Source: DASTCZ01 sp963704455 (GTDB lineage: Bacteria > Acidobacteriota > Terriglobia > Acidiferrales > UBA7541). From it: a stretch of DNA of 64,000 nt. The translations under genes were made by a program, and so were the position numbers. Location: the NCBI GenBank assembly GCA_963704455.1, contig OY969905.1, positions 2,852,001-2,916,000 on the forward strand. The letters run 5' to 3'. The notes beneath the pieces were generated by a model, which was given only the letters and a program-made list of their open reading frames with translations, had not been told where the DNA came from and searched no databases. Positions 24,055 through 34,013 of this stretch are shown here, in pieces. How positions within the stretch are numbered: position 1 is the first letter of the stretch; each line of letters opens with the position of its first letter.

Positions 24055-25407
24055 TTATGAAGTCAGGGCTGTCCTTCCGGGGGCATCACGAAACCGGAGC
24101 GTGGCTGCGTATGCATCATCCACAAAAACCTCGCATTCAAGACCCTCTGCAAGGGGAGGTAATGATGCGCCTTTCTCCATGGCTGCTTTCCTGTTCGTCA
24201 GCCAAACCGTCTTCCCGGCCACAAGGCCTCGAAGACCTTCACCGGGGCGTTCGCTGACGCGCTCGACATTTTCTTCCGAAAGTTTTTCCAATTGAGCGGC
24301 TTCGATTACGGCGGCGGACAGCGGGTGTTTCGAGTAGCGTTCCAGGCTTGCGGCAAGTTGCAACAGGCGAGTTCTCTCAAAACCGGGAGCTGCCATGATT
24401 TCCGTAAGCTCTGCCTTGCCATAGGTGAGTGTGCCTGTCTTATCGAAAATCAATGTCCTGCAGCGGTCTATCTGTTCGAGCACCGCTGGGTTTTTGATGA
24501 TGATGCCGCGGCGCGCGGAAAGAGATATGGCGCCAATCACGGCCACCGGAATCGCAATCAGGAGCGGGCATGGCGTGGCCACGACGACCACGGCGAGAAA
24601 TCGGTTCGCTTGCCCCGTTGCAGCCCAGGCAATTCCCGCCACGGCCAACGCAATCGGCGTGTACCATGCGCCCAGCTTGTCTCCCAGGCGGCGGATCCGC
24701 GGACGGTTTTGTTCGGTCTCCTGCATGACCCGCATGATCTTGGCGTAGCGCGAATCCACGGGCGGCTTTTCCACTCGGATGGTCAATGCGACTTCGCCGT
24801 TCACTGACCCCGAGATCACGCCGGACCCGGGCGTCTTGGCGGTTTCAAACGGCTCGCCGGTGAGGTAGGCCTCATTCATCTCCCCGCGGCCTTCCATCAC
24901 GATTCCATCCGCCGGGCATGTCTCATGCGAGAGAACCACGATTACATCCCCGGGATGAACATCATCGAGCGCAACATCCGTCAGCTTGCCGCCATCCAAA
25001 CGGTGCGCGACCTTCGGCATCCTCATTGCCAACGCATCCAGGACGGATGAGGCGCGGCTGGTCGCAATGTGTTCGAGCGCCGTCCCTCCGCTTAGCATAA
25101 GAACCACAATGGCTGCGACGAGATACTCTCCGAGGATTACAGCGGTAATAATTGAGACCCCCGCGAGGTGATCCGAGCCAAACTCAAGCGCGATGAGCTT
25201 GCGCACGAGCGGGATGATGAGCTGGATGCCACCCGCCAGGACAACGAGAATCAAGGGTGCTTGCCAGAAAATCGTTCGCGTGTGCATCGCATAGCGAAGA
25301 ATGAGGTGCGCCGCGATGCCGCTGACCGCGAATATGGAGAGCAGCACGGGCGGCGTCCAGATGGTGCGCCCAAGCTCGTGGTGAAGAGATTCAGAAGGAT
25401 TCGACAT
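24055..25407 (-). pseudogene. Metal-transporting P-type ATPase, N-terminal part (frameshifted gene)
   Basis: First 450 residues of a P1B-type ATPase without an N-terminal metal-binding domain. It has the actuator loop (EAYLTGEPFETAKTPGSGVI), the membrane metal site TPCPLLIAIP, and the phosphorylation motif DKTGTLT. The frame ends with FRDAPGRTALTS and a stop. If one C is added to the run of five C (plus-strand G run 24079-24083), translation continues as RDAPRKDSPDFIKHLRPQHR into the downstream part, which is what the family requires. So the whole gene is 23537-25407 with a one-base loss. The transported ion (zinc, cadmium, lead, copper or manganese class) cannot be fixed; the TPCPL motif differs from plain CPC enzymes. 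Real mutation or sequencing error are both possible. Confidence 0.82.
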
Positions 25408-25527
25408 TTGTCAGGAGTGCGGCGGGTGAACTACCGGCGCGTCTGTGTTTCGACAGGCTATCATTTGTCCGGAAAGCGTCCAAGGATGCGCAGCGCGGTA
25501 TGATGGCACGCGGAACGAGGGCGCGCG

Positions 25528-26640
25528 ATGAAGATTCCGAACAAAATTACTGCGGTGGATTTGCATGCGTGCGGCGAGCCGGGCCGCGTAATTGTATTGG
25601 GCGATACAACAATCCCCGGCAAAACCATCTTCGAGAAAAAGATATATCTCGAAACGAAAGCCGACGGGTTGCGCAAGCTGATGTTGCGCGAGCCGCGCGG
25701 GTATCCTGCGGCAAACTGCAACATTATTCTGCCGCCCGCGCATCCGGACGCCGACGTGGGGATGATTATCATGGAGCAGGTGGAATACCCGCCCATGTCC
25801 GGGACGAATACGATGTGCGTGGTGACGGCGCTGCTTGAAACGGGAATTCTTCGCGCAAAGGTCCCGATCACGAAGCTTGTGCTGGATACGCCGGCGGGCC
25901 TGGTGCATGTGGAGGCGGAAGTTCGCAAGAGAAGCCGCAAGAGAGGAGGCAAGGCGTCGCTCAATTTTGGAGGCGGCAACATACAAGTTGTGCGCGTCAC
26001 GTTTGAAAACGTGCCCGCGTTCGCCGTACACCTCGACAAAAATATTGAAGTCCCGCAACTCGGCACCGTGAAAGTGGATGTGGCTTACGGCGGAATGTTT
26101 TATGTAATTGCCGACGCGGCCGAGCTTGGCTTGCAGATTACGCCAGATAACGGGCGAGACATTGTCCACATCGGTGAAATGGTGAAGGCCGCGGCGCGCG
26201 AACAGTTGCCCGTTGCGCATCCGGAGAATCCCGGCATCGCGGGCGTGTCAATCGCGGTGCTTTCCGGCGCGCCCACTAAACGCGGCGCGCACGCGAAGAA
26301 CGCGGTGGTGGTCAGCACCGGCCAGCTCGATTGGGCGCGGCCCGCCACATGGACCGGTGCAATTGACCGCTCGCCGTGCGGCACGGGCACTTGCGCAAAG
26401 ATGGCCGCGCTCCATGCAAAGGGGCAACTCGCACTAAACAAAGACTTTGTCCATGAAGGAATTCTGGGAACGACTTTTACGGGGCGGCTGATTCGCGAGA
26501 CGAAAGTGGGGCCTTATCGCGCTGTCGTGCCGACGATCAGCGGGCGCGCGTGGATCACGGGCTTCGCTCAATACGTTCTCGATCCCTCAGACCCGTTTCC
26601 CGAAGGATTCACTCTCGGCGACATCTGGGGCAATGGCTAA
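25528..26640 (+). CDS. Proline racemase / hydroxyproline epimerase family protein
   Basis: 370 residues of the proline racemase superfamily, which uses two thiols (or their substitutes) to move the alpha proton of proline or hydroxyproline. The second active-site Cys is present as Cys284 in DRSPCGTGTCAK. At the first site, where racemases have MCGH, this protein has PPMSGTNTMC, so Ser91 takes the place of Cys. Ser/Cys pairs are known within the superfamily, mainly among hydroxyproline 2-epimerases; dehydratases have Cys/Thr. A 4-hydroxyproline epimerase is therefore the best guess. No proline-catabolism genes are adjacent. The stop overlaps the stop of the opposite-strand gene. Confidence 0.82.
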   Translation: MKIPNKITAVDLHACGEPGRVIVLGDTTIPGKTIFEKKIYLETKADGLRKLMLREPRGYPAANCNIILPPAHPDADVGMIIMEQVEYPPMSGTNTMCVVTALLETGILRAKVPITKLVLDTPAGLVHVEAEVRKRSRKRGGKASLNFGGGNIQVVRVTFENVPAFAVHLDKNIEVPQLGTVKVDVAYGGMFYVIADAAELGLQITPDNGRDIVHIGEMVKAAAREQLPVAHPENPGIAGVSIAVLSGAPTKRGAHAKNAVVVSTGQLDWARPATWTGAIDRSPCGTGTCAKMAALHAKGQLALNKDFVHEGILGTTFTGRLIRETKVGPYRAVVPTISGRAWITGFAQYVLDPSDPFPEGFTLGDIWGNG

Positions 26641-27605
26641 TTATTTCTTCCGCCGTTGAAGGCCAGGGGCGCACGCCGGCCGAGAAGTTTGTCAACGGAG
26701 ATGCCGAGGTCGGGGATCCAATATTCGCGCCCGGCAAGATTCACCTTTCGCAGGCCCAGCGCGGGCAGCTCCTGCTCCGAAACTCCCAGATAGGTAAAGT
26801 GCGGCGTATCCAGAAGCACAGTTTGATACCAGCAATGTTTCGCGAGGATCGCGCGCACCGCCGCGCTGTCATCTTCCTTAATGTCCATTGCAAGCATCGA
26901 GATATGCTGTGACCCTCCCGGCGGCGCCACCGAGGAAAGAATCGAACGCGAAAAATTCCCGCTGAAGAAAAGCCCGCTTTCTTCGAGGCGGAATATCTCC
27001 GGCACTTGCCCCGCGGGCGGAAGATTCCTGATGCGCCGCGCATCTTTGATGAGAAGTTTGCCAGCCGCGACCCAGTGGTCCAGCCCCGGTTCAACGCGGC
27101 TCTTCCACCATTTGATCGTCTCTTGATAATCGCGCTTCGCAGGATCCGTGCCGCGCGGAGTGATGTCGAGATTTCTTGCCTGCGCTTCCGTGCGCGCAGC
27201 CACAAACGCCCCGAGAGCCACGCTTTGCAATTCGACCACGGTTTTGTTGATCGTTGTCTTTGCCGATATCAGGCCCGCCTGCCAATTTGTGACAGCATCT
27301 TCATCCGCGAACACAAGGACCGGAGGAGGTGTGACGCCTCCGCGCGCCACGAATACCGCGCCGTAGTAGGCAAGCAGGCGGGTTCCGACCACATCACTTT
27401 CCGGTGGGACTTGAAATCCCGGCGGCAGACTCGCAAGAAATCTGGCCCGCTCCAGTTCATGCTGGGCCTGCGCATTCTGCGATGCCGAATCTTGCTTGCC
27501 GGATAGCTTCAATTTTCCAAGCGCACTACCAGCCGCAATTCCGAAAAGCAGCGCTGCGGTAATCATCCACCGAATTGTATGGGACGAGTGCACAGGTAAG
27601 TCCAA
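26637..27605 (-). CDS. Exported protein resembling VanY/M15 peptidases
   Basis: 322 residues with an N-terminal membrane or signal segment (WMITAALLFGIAAGSALG). Residues about 165-290 follow the layout of the D-Ala-D-Ala carboxypeptidase (M15/VanY) fold: DHWVAAGKLLIKDARRIRNL, then a Ser-x-His motif with an acidic partner (GGSQHISMLAMDI), and CWYQTVLLDTPHFTYLG, in which the PHF His matches the last zinc ligand. The glycines and the extra Arg usual in VanY are not all present, so activity is uncertain. If active it would trim peptidoglycan peptides. The first 150 residues are unassigned. It converges on the racemase gene with overlapping stops. Confidence 0.55.
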   Translation of the reverse strand: MDLPVHSSHTIRWMITAALLFGIAAGSALGKLKLSGKQDSASQNAQAQHELERARFLASLPPGFQVPPESDVVGTRLLAYYGAVFVARGGVTPPPVLVFADEDAVTNWQAGLISAKTTINKTVVELQSVALGAFVAARTEAQARNLDITPRGTDPAKRDYQETIKWWKSRVEPGLDHWVAAGKLLIKDARRIRNLPPAGQVPEIFRLEESGLFFSGNFSRSILSSVAPPGGSQHISMLAMDIKEDDSAAVRAILAKHCWYQTVLLDTPHFTYLGVSEQELPALGLRKVNLAGREYWIPDLGISVDKLLGRRAPLAFNGGRNN

Positions 27606-27731
27606 TTTACATCAGTTTTTATCCTAAGCTCTTGCCCGAGAACGCAAAGCACGCACGGCGTTGCGCTTTCCACAACACATCCGCGTCAGTACCATTCCCG
27701 CGCACAATCCCTGCGCTAAGCTGGAAGTGCG

Positions 27732-28424
27732 ATGTCATTCTCCGCTCAAGACCACGCCAGCCAACTCATCTGGAGCTATATTCTCGGGCCTTTCTTGGCT
27801 TTTCTACCGCAGCGCTGGCGCGACGAATGGTTCGCCCATCAACATATCGCGTGGCGGCCGGCTACGATCATTTCCGGCATCCTGCAGTTTCTCGGTGCGC
27901 CGTTTCTCCTTCTTTTCTGGGGCGCATCGGAAGTCTGCTCACTCGGACAATCCCTTGGATTTGGTTGTGCAGGAGGGCCCACGCAAGCTTTTTCGCTTTT
28001 GCTCGCGGCGCTGAACCCCATCACCTGGCTGATGATCTACTTGATCTTTGAGGGCTTCGGCCGCGCATTTGCCGCCGCGATGCTGGGCGAGACGCCGGGA
28101 ACGCTGGTTCTCGTCGGGCCCAATCTCATTTACCGCTTCCTCAAAAAGCGAAAGGAGAAGTCGTCTCCACAACTCACCGACCTCGTCACGCAAGACGACC
28201 TGCGCGCCGAATGGCAGCTCAAAATAGAATCCCCAAGCCCGAAGCGCGATTGGAAGGCCGGGCGCTTGCTGCGCTACGGCGATTATTACTACCGCATCGA
28301 AGCCTGCCATGAATCTGGAGGCCCGCGCCCCGCCGTCTATTTGCTTCGCCGCCTGCCCATGGGCGTGCCGAGCCGCAGCGTGATCATCTATTCGCCATTT
28401 GAAACCGCGGGGCAAACTCGTTAG
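27732..28424 (+). CDS. Membrane protein of unknown function
   Basis: 230 residues. A long N-terminal stretch holds hydrophobic segments (WSYILGPFLAFLP; TIISGILQFLGAPFLLLFWG; AFSLLLAALNPITWLMIYLIFEGF), and the C-terminal half is a soluble, basic beta-rich region (GDYYYRIEACHESGGPRPAVYLL). I do not recognise the family. It stands between two unrelated units, 126 bases from the opposite-strand gene and 76 bases before fumC. Confidence 0.55.
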   Translation: MSFSAQDHASQLIWSYILGPFLAFLPQRWRDEWFAHQHIAWRPATIISGILQFLGAPFLLLFWGASEVCSLGQSLGFGCAGGPTQAFSLLLAALNPITWLMIYLIFEGFGRAFAAAMLGETPGTLVLVGPNLIYRFLKKRKEKSSPQLTDLVTQDDLRAEWQLKIESPSPKRDWKAGRLLRYGDYYYRIEACHESGGPRPAVYLLRRLPMGVPSRSVIIYSPFETAGQTR

Positions 28425-28500
28425 CCGCGCAACATAATCCGCTGAACCTAAGCCGCGCAACTGGCCGCAACCCATTTATAATGGAATCGGAGGCTACGCC

Positions 28501-29907
28501 ATGTCCGCCACCAAGCCCCAACAGCCGACGCGCATCGAATCCGACAGCATGGGCACGATCCCCGTGGCCGCGAATGTCTATTGGGGCGCGCAGACCGAGC
28601 GCTCGCTGCTGCACTTCAACATCGGGCGCGACACCATGCCGCCGGAATTAATCCGCGCATTCGGCATCCTGAAAAAGGCCGCCGCGATGGTGAACCAGGA
28701 TCTCGGCAAGCTTCCCGCGGACAAAGCGAAACTTATTGCCTCCGCCGCTGACGAAGTAATCTCCGGAAAACTAAACGCGCATTTTCCCCTGCGCATCTGG
28801 CAGACCGGCAGCGGCACGCAGACGAACATGAACGTCAACGAAGTGATCTCCAACCGCGCTATTGAAATGGCGGGCGGCGTGATGGGCTCGAAAAAGCCGA
28901 TCCATCCGAATGATGACGTCAACATGTCGCAGTCTTCGAATGACACTTTTCCCACGGCGATGCACGTCGCCGCCGCCGAACGCGTTCACAACGCGCTGAT
29001 CCCGGCCGTCGAGAAGGTGCGCGACGCCATCGCCGCCAAAGCGAAACAATTTGCAGATGTCGTGAAAATCGGCCGCACGCATTTGCAGGACGCAGTGCCG
29101 CTCACGCTCGGCCAGGAAATGGGCGGGTGGGCCGCGCTGCTTGACCGGGACGTCGTGCGTCTGCGCCAATCTATTGACGGCGTCTACGACCTCGCCATCG
29201 GCGGCACCGCCGTCGGCACGGGCCTCAACGCACCGCCGGAATTCGGCGTGCGCGCCGCGAAAAAAATCTCCGAGCTAACCGGCCTGCCATTCCGCTCGCA
29301 TCCCAATAAATTTGCCGCGCTTTCCGCACACGACGAATTGGTTTACGCCCATGGCGCGATCCATACGCTGGCGTGCTCGCTGATGAAAATCTCGAATGAC
29401 ATTCGCTGGCTCGCCTCCGGCCCGCGCTGCGGGCTGGGCGAGTTGCGCATCCCGGAAAATGAGCCCGGCTCGAGCATCATGCCAGGCAAAGTAAACCCCA
29501 CGCAGTGCGAGGCGATGACCATGGTCGCCGTGCAGGTGCACGGCAATAACTCCGCCATCGCGTTTGCGGATTCACAGGGCAATTTCGAGCTGAATGTTTT
29601 CAAGCCGGTGATCATTCACAATTTCCTGCACTCGGTCAATTTGATCGCGGATGCATCGCACGGGTTTGTCGAATACATGGTGAAAGGAATCGAAATTGAC
29701 CGCGCGAAAATTGATTTCTACGTTAAGAATTCGCTGATGCTGGTTACCGCGCTCAGCCCGAAGATCGGCTACGACAAATCCGCGAGAGTCGCGCACGTGG
29801 CGCACCAGGAAGGCATCAGCCTGCGCCAGGCGTGCATCAAGCTCGGCCATCTGACCGGCGAAGAATTCGACGCTCTCGTTCGCCCTGATTTGATGACCAA
29901 GCCTTAG
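28501..29907 (+). CDS. fumC: Fumarate hydratase, class II
   Basis: Hydrates fumarate to malate in the TCA cycle; oxygen-stable homotetramer. Superfamily signature GSSIMPGKVNP is present, with SGTQTNMNVNEVISNRA, KKPIHPNDDVNMSQSSND and GRTHLQDAVPLTLGQE marking the three active-site regions. The length of 468 residues is normal. The start ATG follows CGGAGG; a TATAAT (28477-28482) just before it could be a -10 box, but that would give a very short leader and no -35 was found. Aspartase is a distant alternative; the pattern is that of fumarase. Confidence 0.93.
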   Translation: MSATKPQQPTRIESDSMGTIPVAANVYWGAQTERSLLHFNIGRDTMPPELIRAFGILKKAAAMVNQDLGKLPADKAKLIASAADEVISGKLNAHFPLRIWQTGSGTQTNMNVNEVISNRAIEMAGGVMGSKKPIHPNDDVNMSQSSNDTFPTAMHVAAAERVHNALIPAVEKVRDAIAAKAKQFADVVKIGRTHLQDAVPLTLGQEMGGWAALLDRDVVRLRQSIDGVYDLAIGGTAVGTGLNAPPEFGVRAAKKISELTGLPFRSHPNKFAALSAHDELVYAHGAIHTLACSLMKISNDIRWLASGPRCGLGELRIPENEPGSSIMPGKVNPTQCEAMTMVAVQVHGNNSAIAFADSQGNFELNVFKPVIIHNFLHSVNLIADASHGFVEYMVKGIEIDRAKIDFYVKNSLMLVTALSPKIGYDKSARVAHVAHQEGISLRQACIKLGHLTGEEFDALVRPDLMTKP

Positions 29908-30013
29908 CGCGCGCCGCTTGTCCGCAAACTTGCCACGCAAGCGCTTGGCACGCGCAAAATTAGGCCCGCCTGTATTACACTCTTGCCGCTAGAATTTCAC
30001 TGGAGGTGCTTCT

Positions 30014-31861
30014 GTGTTGGAACGTCGCCACTTTGTCGCCATCTGTTCGGGATTGGGCCTTTCGGGAACGCTCTTTCCGGGTGCGCTTTATACGCTCGCC
30101 CAAGGCAGGGGAGCTGCCGGCACCGTCGGCCCGGTCACGAAAGATATGATTGATACCGCGGCGAAAATCGCCGACGTCACCATTCCCGACGAATATAAGG
30201 ACGCAATGTTGAACGGCCTGAACGGCGCCGTTCAGGGCTACGAAGCGATTTACAAACTGCACATGGACAATAGCGTTCAGCCCGCGCTCGTGTTTGACCC
30301 GTTGCCGATGGGCTGGAAGATTTCCACCGCCAAAGCGCCGATGAAGATTTCCCCGGCGCCCGCCGTCGCCACCAAGGCGCCGAAAAATATTGAAGACGTC
30401 GCGTTCTACACCGTCCGCCAGCTCGCGGAACTGATTCAGTCCCGCAAAGTTTCTTCGGTGGCGCTTACGGACATGTATCTCGAACGCCTGAAAAGGTACG
30501 ACCCCAAGCTGAAGTTCGTAATCACGCTGACTGAAGACCGCGCGAAAGCGCAAGCGAAAGAAGCTGACAAGGCCATCGCCGCCGGAAAATATCGCGGCCC
30601 GCTGCACGGAATTCCGTGGGGCGCGAAAGATTTGCTCGCGGTGAAGGGATATCCGACCACCTGGGGCGCGGGCGGCTTTGAAAACCAAATGATTGACGAG
30701 GACGCGACAGTGGTGCAGCGCCTCGACAAAGCGGGCGCCGTCCTCGTCGCAAAGCTAACGCTAGGCGCGTTGGCGCAGGGCGACCGCTGGTTCAAGGGCA
30801 TGACGCGCAATCCCTGGAATCCGAATCAAGGATCGAGCGGCTCCTCCGCCGGCCCCGCTTCAGCAACAGCCGCCGGCTGCGTAGGCTTCGGCATCGGCAC
30901 GGAAACCCTCGGCTCCATCTCATCGCCATCCACCCGCTGCGGCGTCACCGGCCTGCGCCCCACTTTCGGCTTTGTGCCACGCACCGGTGCGATGGCGCTT
31001 TCCTGGAGCATGGACAAGATCGGCCCGATTTGCCGCGCGGTGGAAGATTGCGCGATGGTGCTCTCCGCCATTTACGGGCCCGATGAAAAAGACCGCAGCG
31101 TGCAGCCCGCCGCGTTCAACTGGGATGCGGCCGCGAGTTGGCGGACGCTGCGCGTGGGCTTCCTCGAAAAAGATTTCGCGCTCGCGCCGCTTACGGAAAT
31201 GCAGCCACCCAAGCCAATCGCTGAGATGACGGACGATGAGAAAACGCGATACGAGCGCCAGCAGACGCAGCGCCGCAACGGCTACGCTTCCCGCGAGTAC
31301 GACCACAAGTTTGACGTTGCAGCGCTCGACAAACTTCGCGCCATGGGCGTAAAGATGACGCCCGTCGAGTTGCCGGATTTTCCAACTGGAGCGATGCGTC
31401 CGCTGCTGCAAGCTGAAGGCGCTGCCGCTTTCGACGAGCTCACTCGTACGGGCCGCGACAAACTCCTCACCGAACAAGCCCCGAGTGACTGGCCGAACAT
31501 TTTCCGCACTTCGCGTTTCATTCCCGCCGTCGAATACATTCAGGCCAACCGCGCGCGTTTCCTGCTGATTGAAGCGACGGCCAAAGTTTTCAAGGATTTT
31601 GACGTCATCGTCGCGCCGACGAACGGCGGCCAGCTTACACTTACGAATTTGACCGGGCATCCCTCCATCATCATTCCCAATGGTCTGCGCGGCCCGGATG
31701 CGCCCAAGCCCACCAATGATTTTCAGGGTGGAGGGCCGGGCACAATGCTCAGCCTGACGTTCCTCGGCAATCTCTATGGCGACGCGAAAATTTGCACGCT
31801 CGCTCGCGCGTATCAGGAGGCCACCGGCTTCCATAAGCTGCACCCAAACCTTGACGCGTAA
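30014..31861 (+). CDS. Exported amidase (amidase-signature family)
   Basis: 615 residues. Amidase-signature hydrolases use a Ser-cisSer-Lys triad. The Lys is in GIPWGAKDLLAVKG and the glycine/serine loop is NQGSSGSSAGPASATAAG, followed by GTETLGSISSPSTRCGVTGLRP with the nucleophile Ser in LGSISS. The N-terminus MLERRHFVAICSGLGLSG looks like a twin-arginine signal, so export is likely. About 130 residues between the signal and the core are extra, and the region after 400 has an insertion (AEMTDDEKTRYERQQTQRRN). The GTG start has GGAGG upstream. Substrate unknown; Glu-tRNA amidotransferase subunit A is unlikely because of the signal peptide. Confidence 0.82.
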   Translation: MLERRHFVAICSGLGLSGTLFPGALYTLAQGRGAAGTVGPVTKDMIDTAAKIADVTIPDEYKDAMLNGLNGAVQGYEAIYKLHMDNSVQPALVFDPLPMGWKISTAKAPMKISPAPAVATKAPKNIEDVAFYTVRQLAELIQSRKVSSVALTDMYLERLKRYDPKLKFVITLTEDRAKAQAKEADKAIAAGKYRGPLHGIPWGAKDLLAVKGYPTTWGAGGFENQMIDEDATVVQRLDKAGAVLVAKLTLGALAQGDRWFKGMTRNPWNPNQGSSGSSAGPASATAAGCVGFGIGTETLGSISSPSTRCGVTGLRPTFGFVPRTGAMALSWSMDKIGPICRAVEDCAMVLSAIYGPDEKDRSVQPAAFNWDAAASWRTLRVGFLEKDFALAPLTEMQPPKPIAEMTDDEKTRYERQQTQRRNGYASREYDHKFDVAALDKLRAMGVKMTPVELPDFPTGAMRPLLQAEGAAAFDELTRTGRDKLLTEQAPSDWPNIFRTSRFIPAVEYIQANRARFLLIEATAKVFKDFDVIVAPTNGGQLTLTNLTGHPSIIIPNGLRGPDAPKPTNDFQGGGPGTMLSLTFLGNLYGDAKICTLARAYQEATGFHKLHPNLDA

Positions 31862-31908
31862 ATGCGTCTGTTAACAATCGGGATCGGTTTTCAAAGGAGC
31901 TTCAATCA

Positions 31909-33975
31909 ATGAAACGTGTCTTTGTTTCTTGCGCCGCCTCAGTTGCGGCAATACTTATTCTCTTCGTGGGGATGCCCTCAGGCCGCGCGCAGCAGTCCGC
32001 CGCGCCTCCGGCGCACGCCGGGCACGGCCTGGATCCCGCGGATTTCGACAAGACCTGCAAGCCGTGCGACGATTTTTTCCGCTTCGTCAACGGTGGGTGG
32101 CTTGACCGCAACCCGATTCCGCCCGCATATCCCGCCTGGGGCCGCATCAATCTGCTCGCCGAGCACAACCTCGAGGTGCTCCACGAGGTCCTCGATGAAG
32201 CTGCCGCGAAGAAGAACGCCGCGCCCGGTTCCGTCGAACAGAAAATCGGCGACTACTACGCAAGCTGCATGGACACCGCGAAGATTGACGCCGCCGGAAT
32301 TCATCCGCTCGACACAGAACTGGAGCGCATCGCGAAAATCTCAGACATCGCCTCGCTTGAAGCCGAAGTCGCCCACCTTCAGAGTTTTGGCGCCCAGGTG
32401 ATGTTTGCCTTTGGGTCAACGCAGGATTTCAAGGACAGTACGGAACAAACCGGAGCAGCCTTTCAGGGCGGACTTGGACTACCTGACCGTGATTATTACG
32501 TGAAGGACGATGACCGCTCCAAGCAGCTTCGCGATGGCTACCGACAGCACCTGACCAAAATGTTTGGCCTCATGGGCGAATCCTCGGAGCGCTCCAACAC
32601 CGACGCCGACACGGTGATGAAGATCGAAACGACGCTGGCCAACGCTTCCATGACCCGCGTCGAGACGCGCGATCCCGAAAAAATCTACCATCGCATGTCC
32701 GCTGAAGATCTGCAGAAACTCACGCCGCACTTCGATTGGACTGTCTATTTCAAAGCTATCGGCTTTCCCGGCATCCGTGTCGTGAACGCTTCACAACCCG
32801 ATTTCCTGAAAGCGCTCGACTCGCAACTCACTGCGATTTCGCTCGACGACTGGAAGATTTATCTGCGCTGGCATCTCGTGCATGTCGCTGCCCCGCGCCT
32901 TTCCGCTCCCTTCGTGGATGAGAATTTCAGTTTCTTCGGCCACGCGCTGACGGGCACAACGGAACAGCAACCGCGCTGGAGACGTTGCGTCCAGTCCACC
33001 GATCGCGAACTCGGCGAAGCGTTGGGACAGCTATATGTGGCGCGCGCCTTCCCCCCCGCAGCCAAAGCCCGCGCTCTCGAAATGGTTCACGGCCTGATTG
33101 ACGCATTGCGCGACGACCTGAAGACCCTGCCCTGGATGAGCCCGGCCACGCGCGCGCAGGCGCTCATCAAACTCAACGCCATCACGCTGAAGATCGGCTA
33201 CCCCGACAAGTGGCGTGATTATTCCGCGGTGGCTGTCGACCGGGACTCCTACGTAATCAATGTGTTTCGCGCCGAGCACGCTGAATTTCACCGCGACCTT
33301 TCCAAAATTGGCAAGCCCGTGGACCGCGGCGAGTGGGGCATGACTCCGCCCACCGTGAACGCCTATTACAATCCGCAAAACAACGAGATCGTTTTCCCGG
33401 CCGGCATTCTGCAGCCGCCGCTTTTTGACGCCGAAGCCGACGACGCATTGAATTACGGCGCCATGGGCTCCGTCATCGGCCATGAAATGACGCATGGCTT
33501 CGACGACCAAGGCAAACAGTTTGACGCGACCGGAAATATGCGCGACTGGTGGACTCCGGAAGACGCCAAGAATTTCGCGGACCGCGCCGCCTGCATCGAG
33601 AAACAGTTTGACGGGTTCATCGTATCCGGCGACCTGCATGAGAACGGCAAACTCGTCCTCGGTGAAAGCATCGCGGATCTCGGTGGGCTCGTCATCGCTC
33701 ATGCCGCATTCATGAAGACGCAGGCAAACAAATTGACGGTGCAAATGGATGGCTTCACCCCCGAGCAGCGGTTCTTCATCTCCTTTGATCGGAATTGGGG
33801 TACGGCCGCGCGCGCTCAATATGAACAGATGCTCACTACAGTGGACCCGCATCCGTTGCCGAGGTTCCGCGCGATTGCTCCGCTGCAAAACATGCCGGAA
33901 TTCGCGGCCACCTTCGATTGCAAAGCAGGCGACATGATGGTGCGCCCCGAAGATCAGCGCTGCCGCATCTGGTAA
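31909..33975 (+). CDS. M13 family metallopeptidase (neprilysin/PepO-like), exported
   Basis: 688 residues with a signal peptide (MKRVFVSCAASVAAILILFVG). The zinc site is HEMTH in GSVIGHEMTHGFDDQG, and the third ligand is the Glu in LGESIADLGGLVIAH, both as in neprilysin. The N-terminal M13 domain (DDFFRFVNGGWLDRNPIPPA) and the C-terminal ending (QRCRIW, a Cys-x-x-Trp type end) are typical. It cleaves oligopeptides outside the cytoplasm. It follows the amidase by 48 bases and precedes the MetX-like hydrolase by 39, so the three probably share a transcript for handling amides and peptides. Confidence 0.92.
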   Translation: MKRVFVSCAASVAAILILFVGMPSGRAQQSAAPPAHAGHGLDPADFDKTCKPCDDFFRFVNGGWLDRNPIPPAYPAWGRINLLAEHNLEVLHEVLDEAAAKKNAAPGSVEQKIGDYYASCMDTAKIDAAGIHPLDTELERIAKISDIASLEAEVAHLQSFGAQVMFAFGSTQDFKDSTEQTGAAFQGGLGLPDRDYYVKDDDRSKQLRDGYRQHLTKMFGLMGESSERSNTDADTVMKIETTLANASMTRVETRDPEKIYHRMSAEDLQKLTPHFDWTVYFKAIGFPGIRVVNASQPDFLKALDSQLTAISLDDWKIYLRWHLVHVAAPRLSAPFVDENFSFFGHALTGTTEQQPRWRRCVQSTDRELGEALGQLYVARAFPPAAKARALEMVHGLIDALRDDLKTLPWMSPATRAQALIKLNAITLKIGYPDKWRDYSAVAVDRDSYVINVFRAEHAEFHRDLSKIGKPVDRGEWGMTPPTVNAYYNPQNNEIVFPAGILQPPLFDAEADDALNYGAMGSVIGHEMTHGFDDQGKQFDATGNMRDWWTPEDAKNFADRAACIEKQFDGFIVSGDLHENGKLVLGESIADLGGLVIAHAAFMKTQANKLTVQMDGFTPEQRFFISFDRNWGTAARAQYEQMLTTVDPHPLPRFRAIAPLQNMPEFAATFDCKAGDMMVRPEDQRCRIW

Positions 33976-34013
33976 ATCGCGGGAGCGATAAAATTTTGAG
34001 TGGAGGAAAGAGA

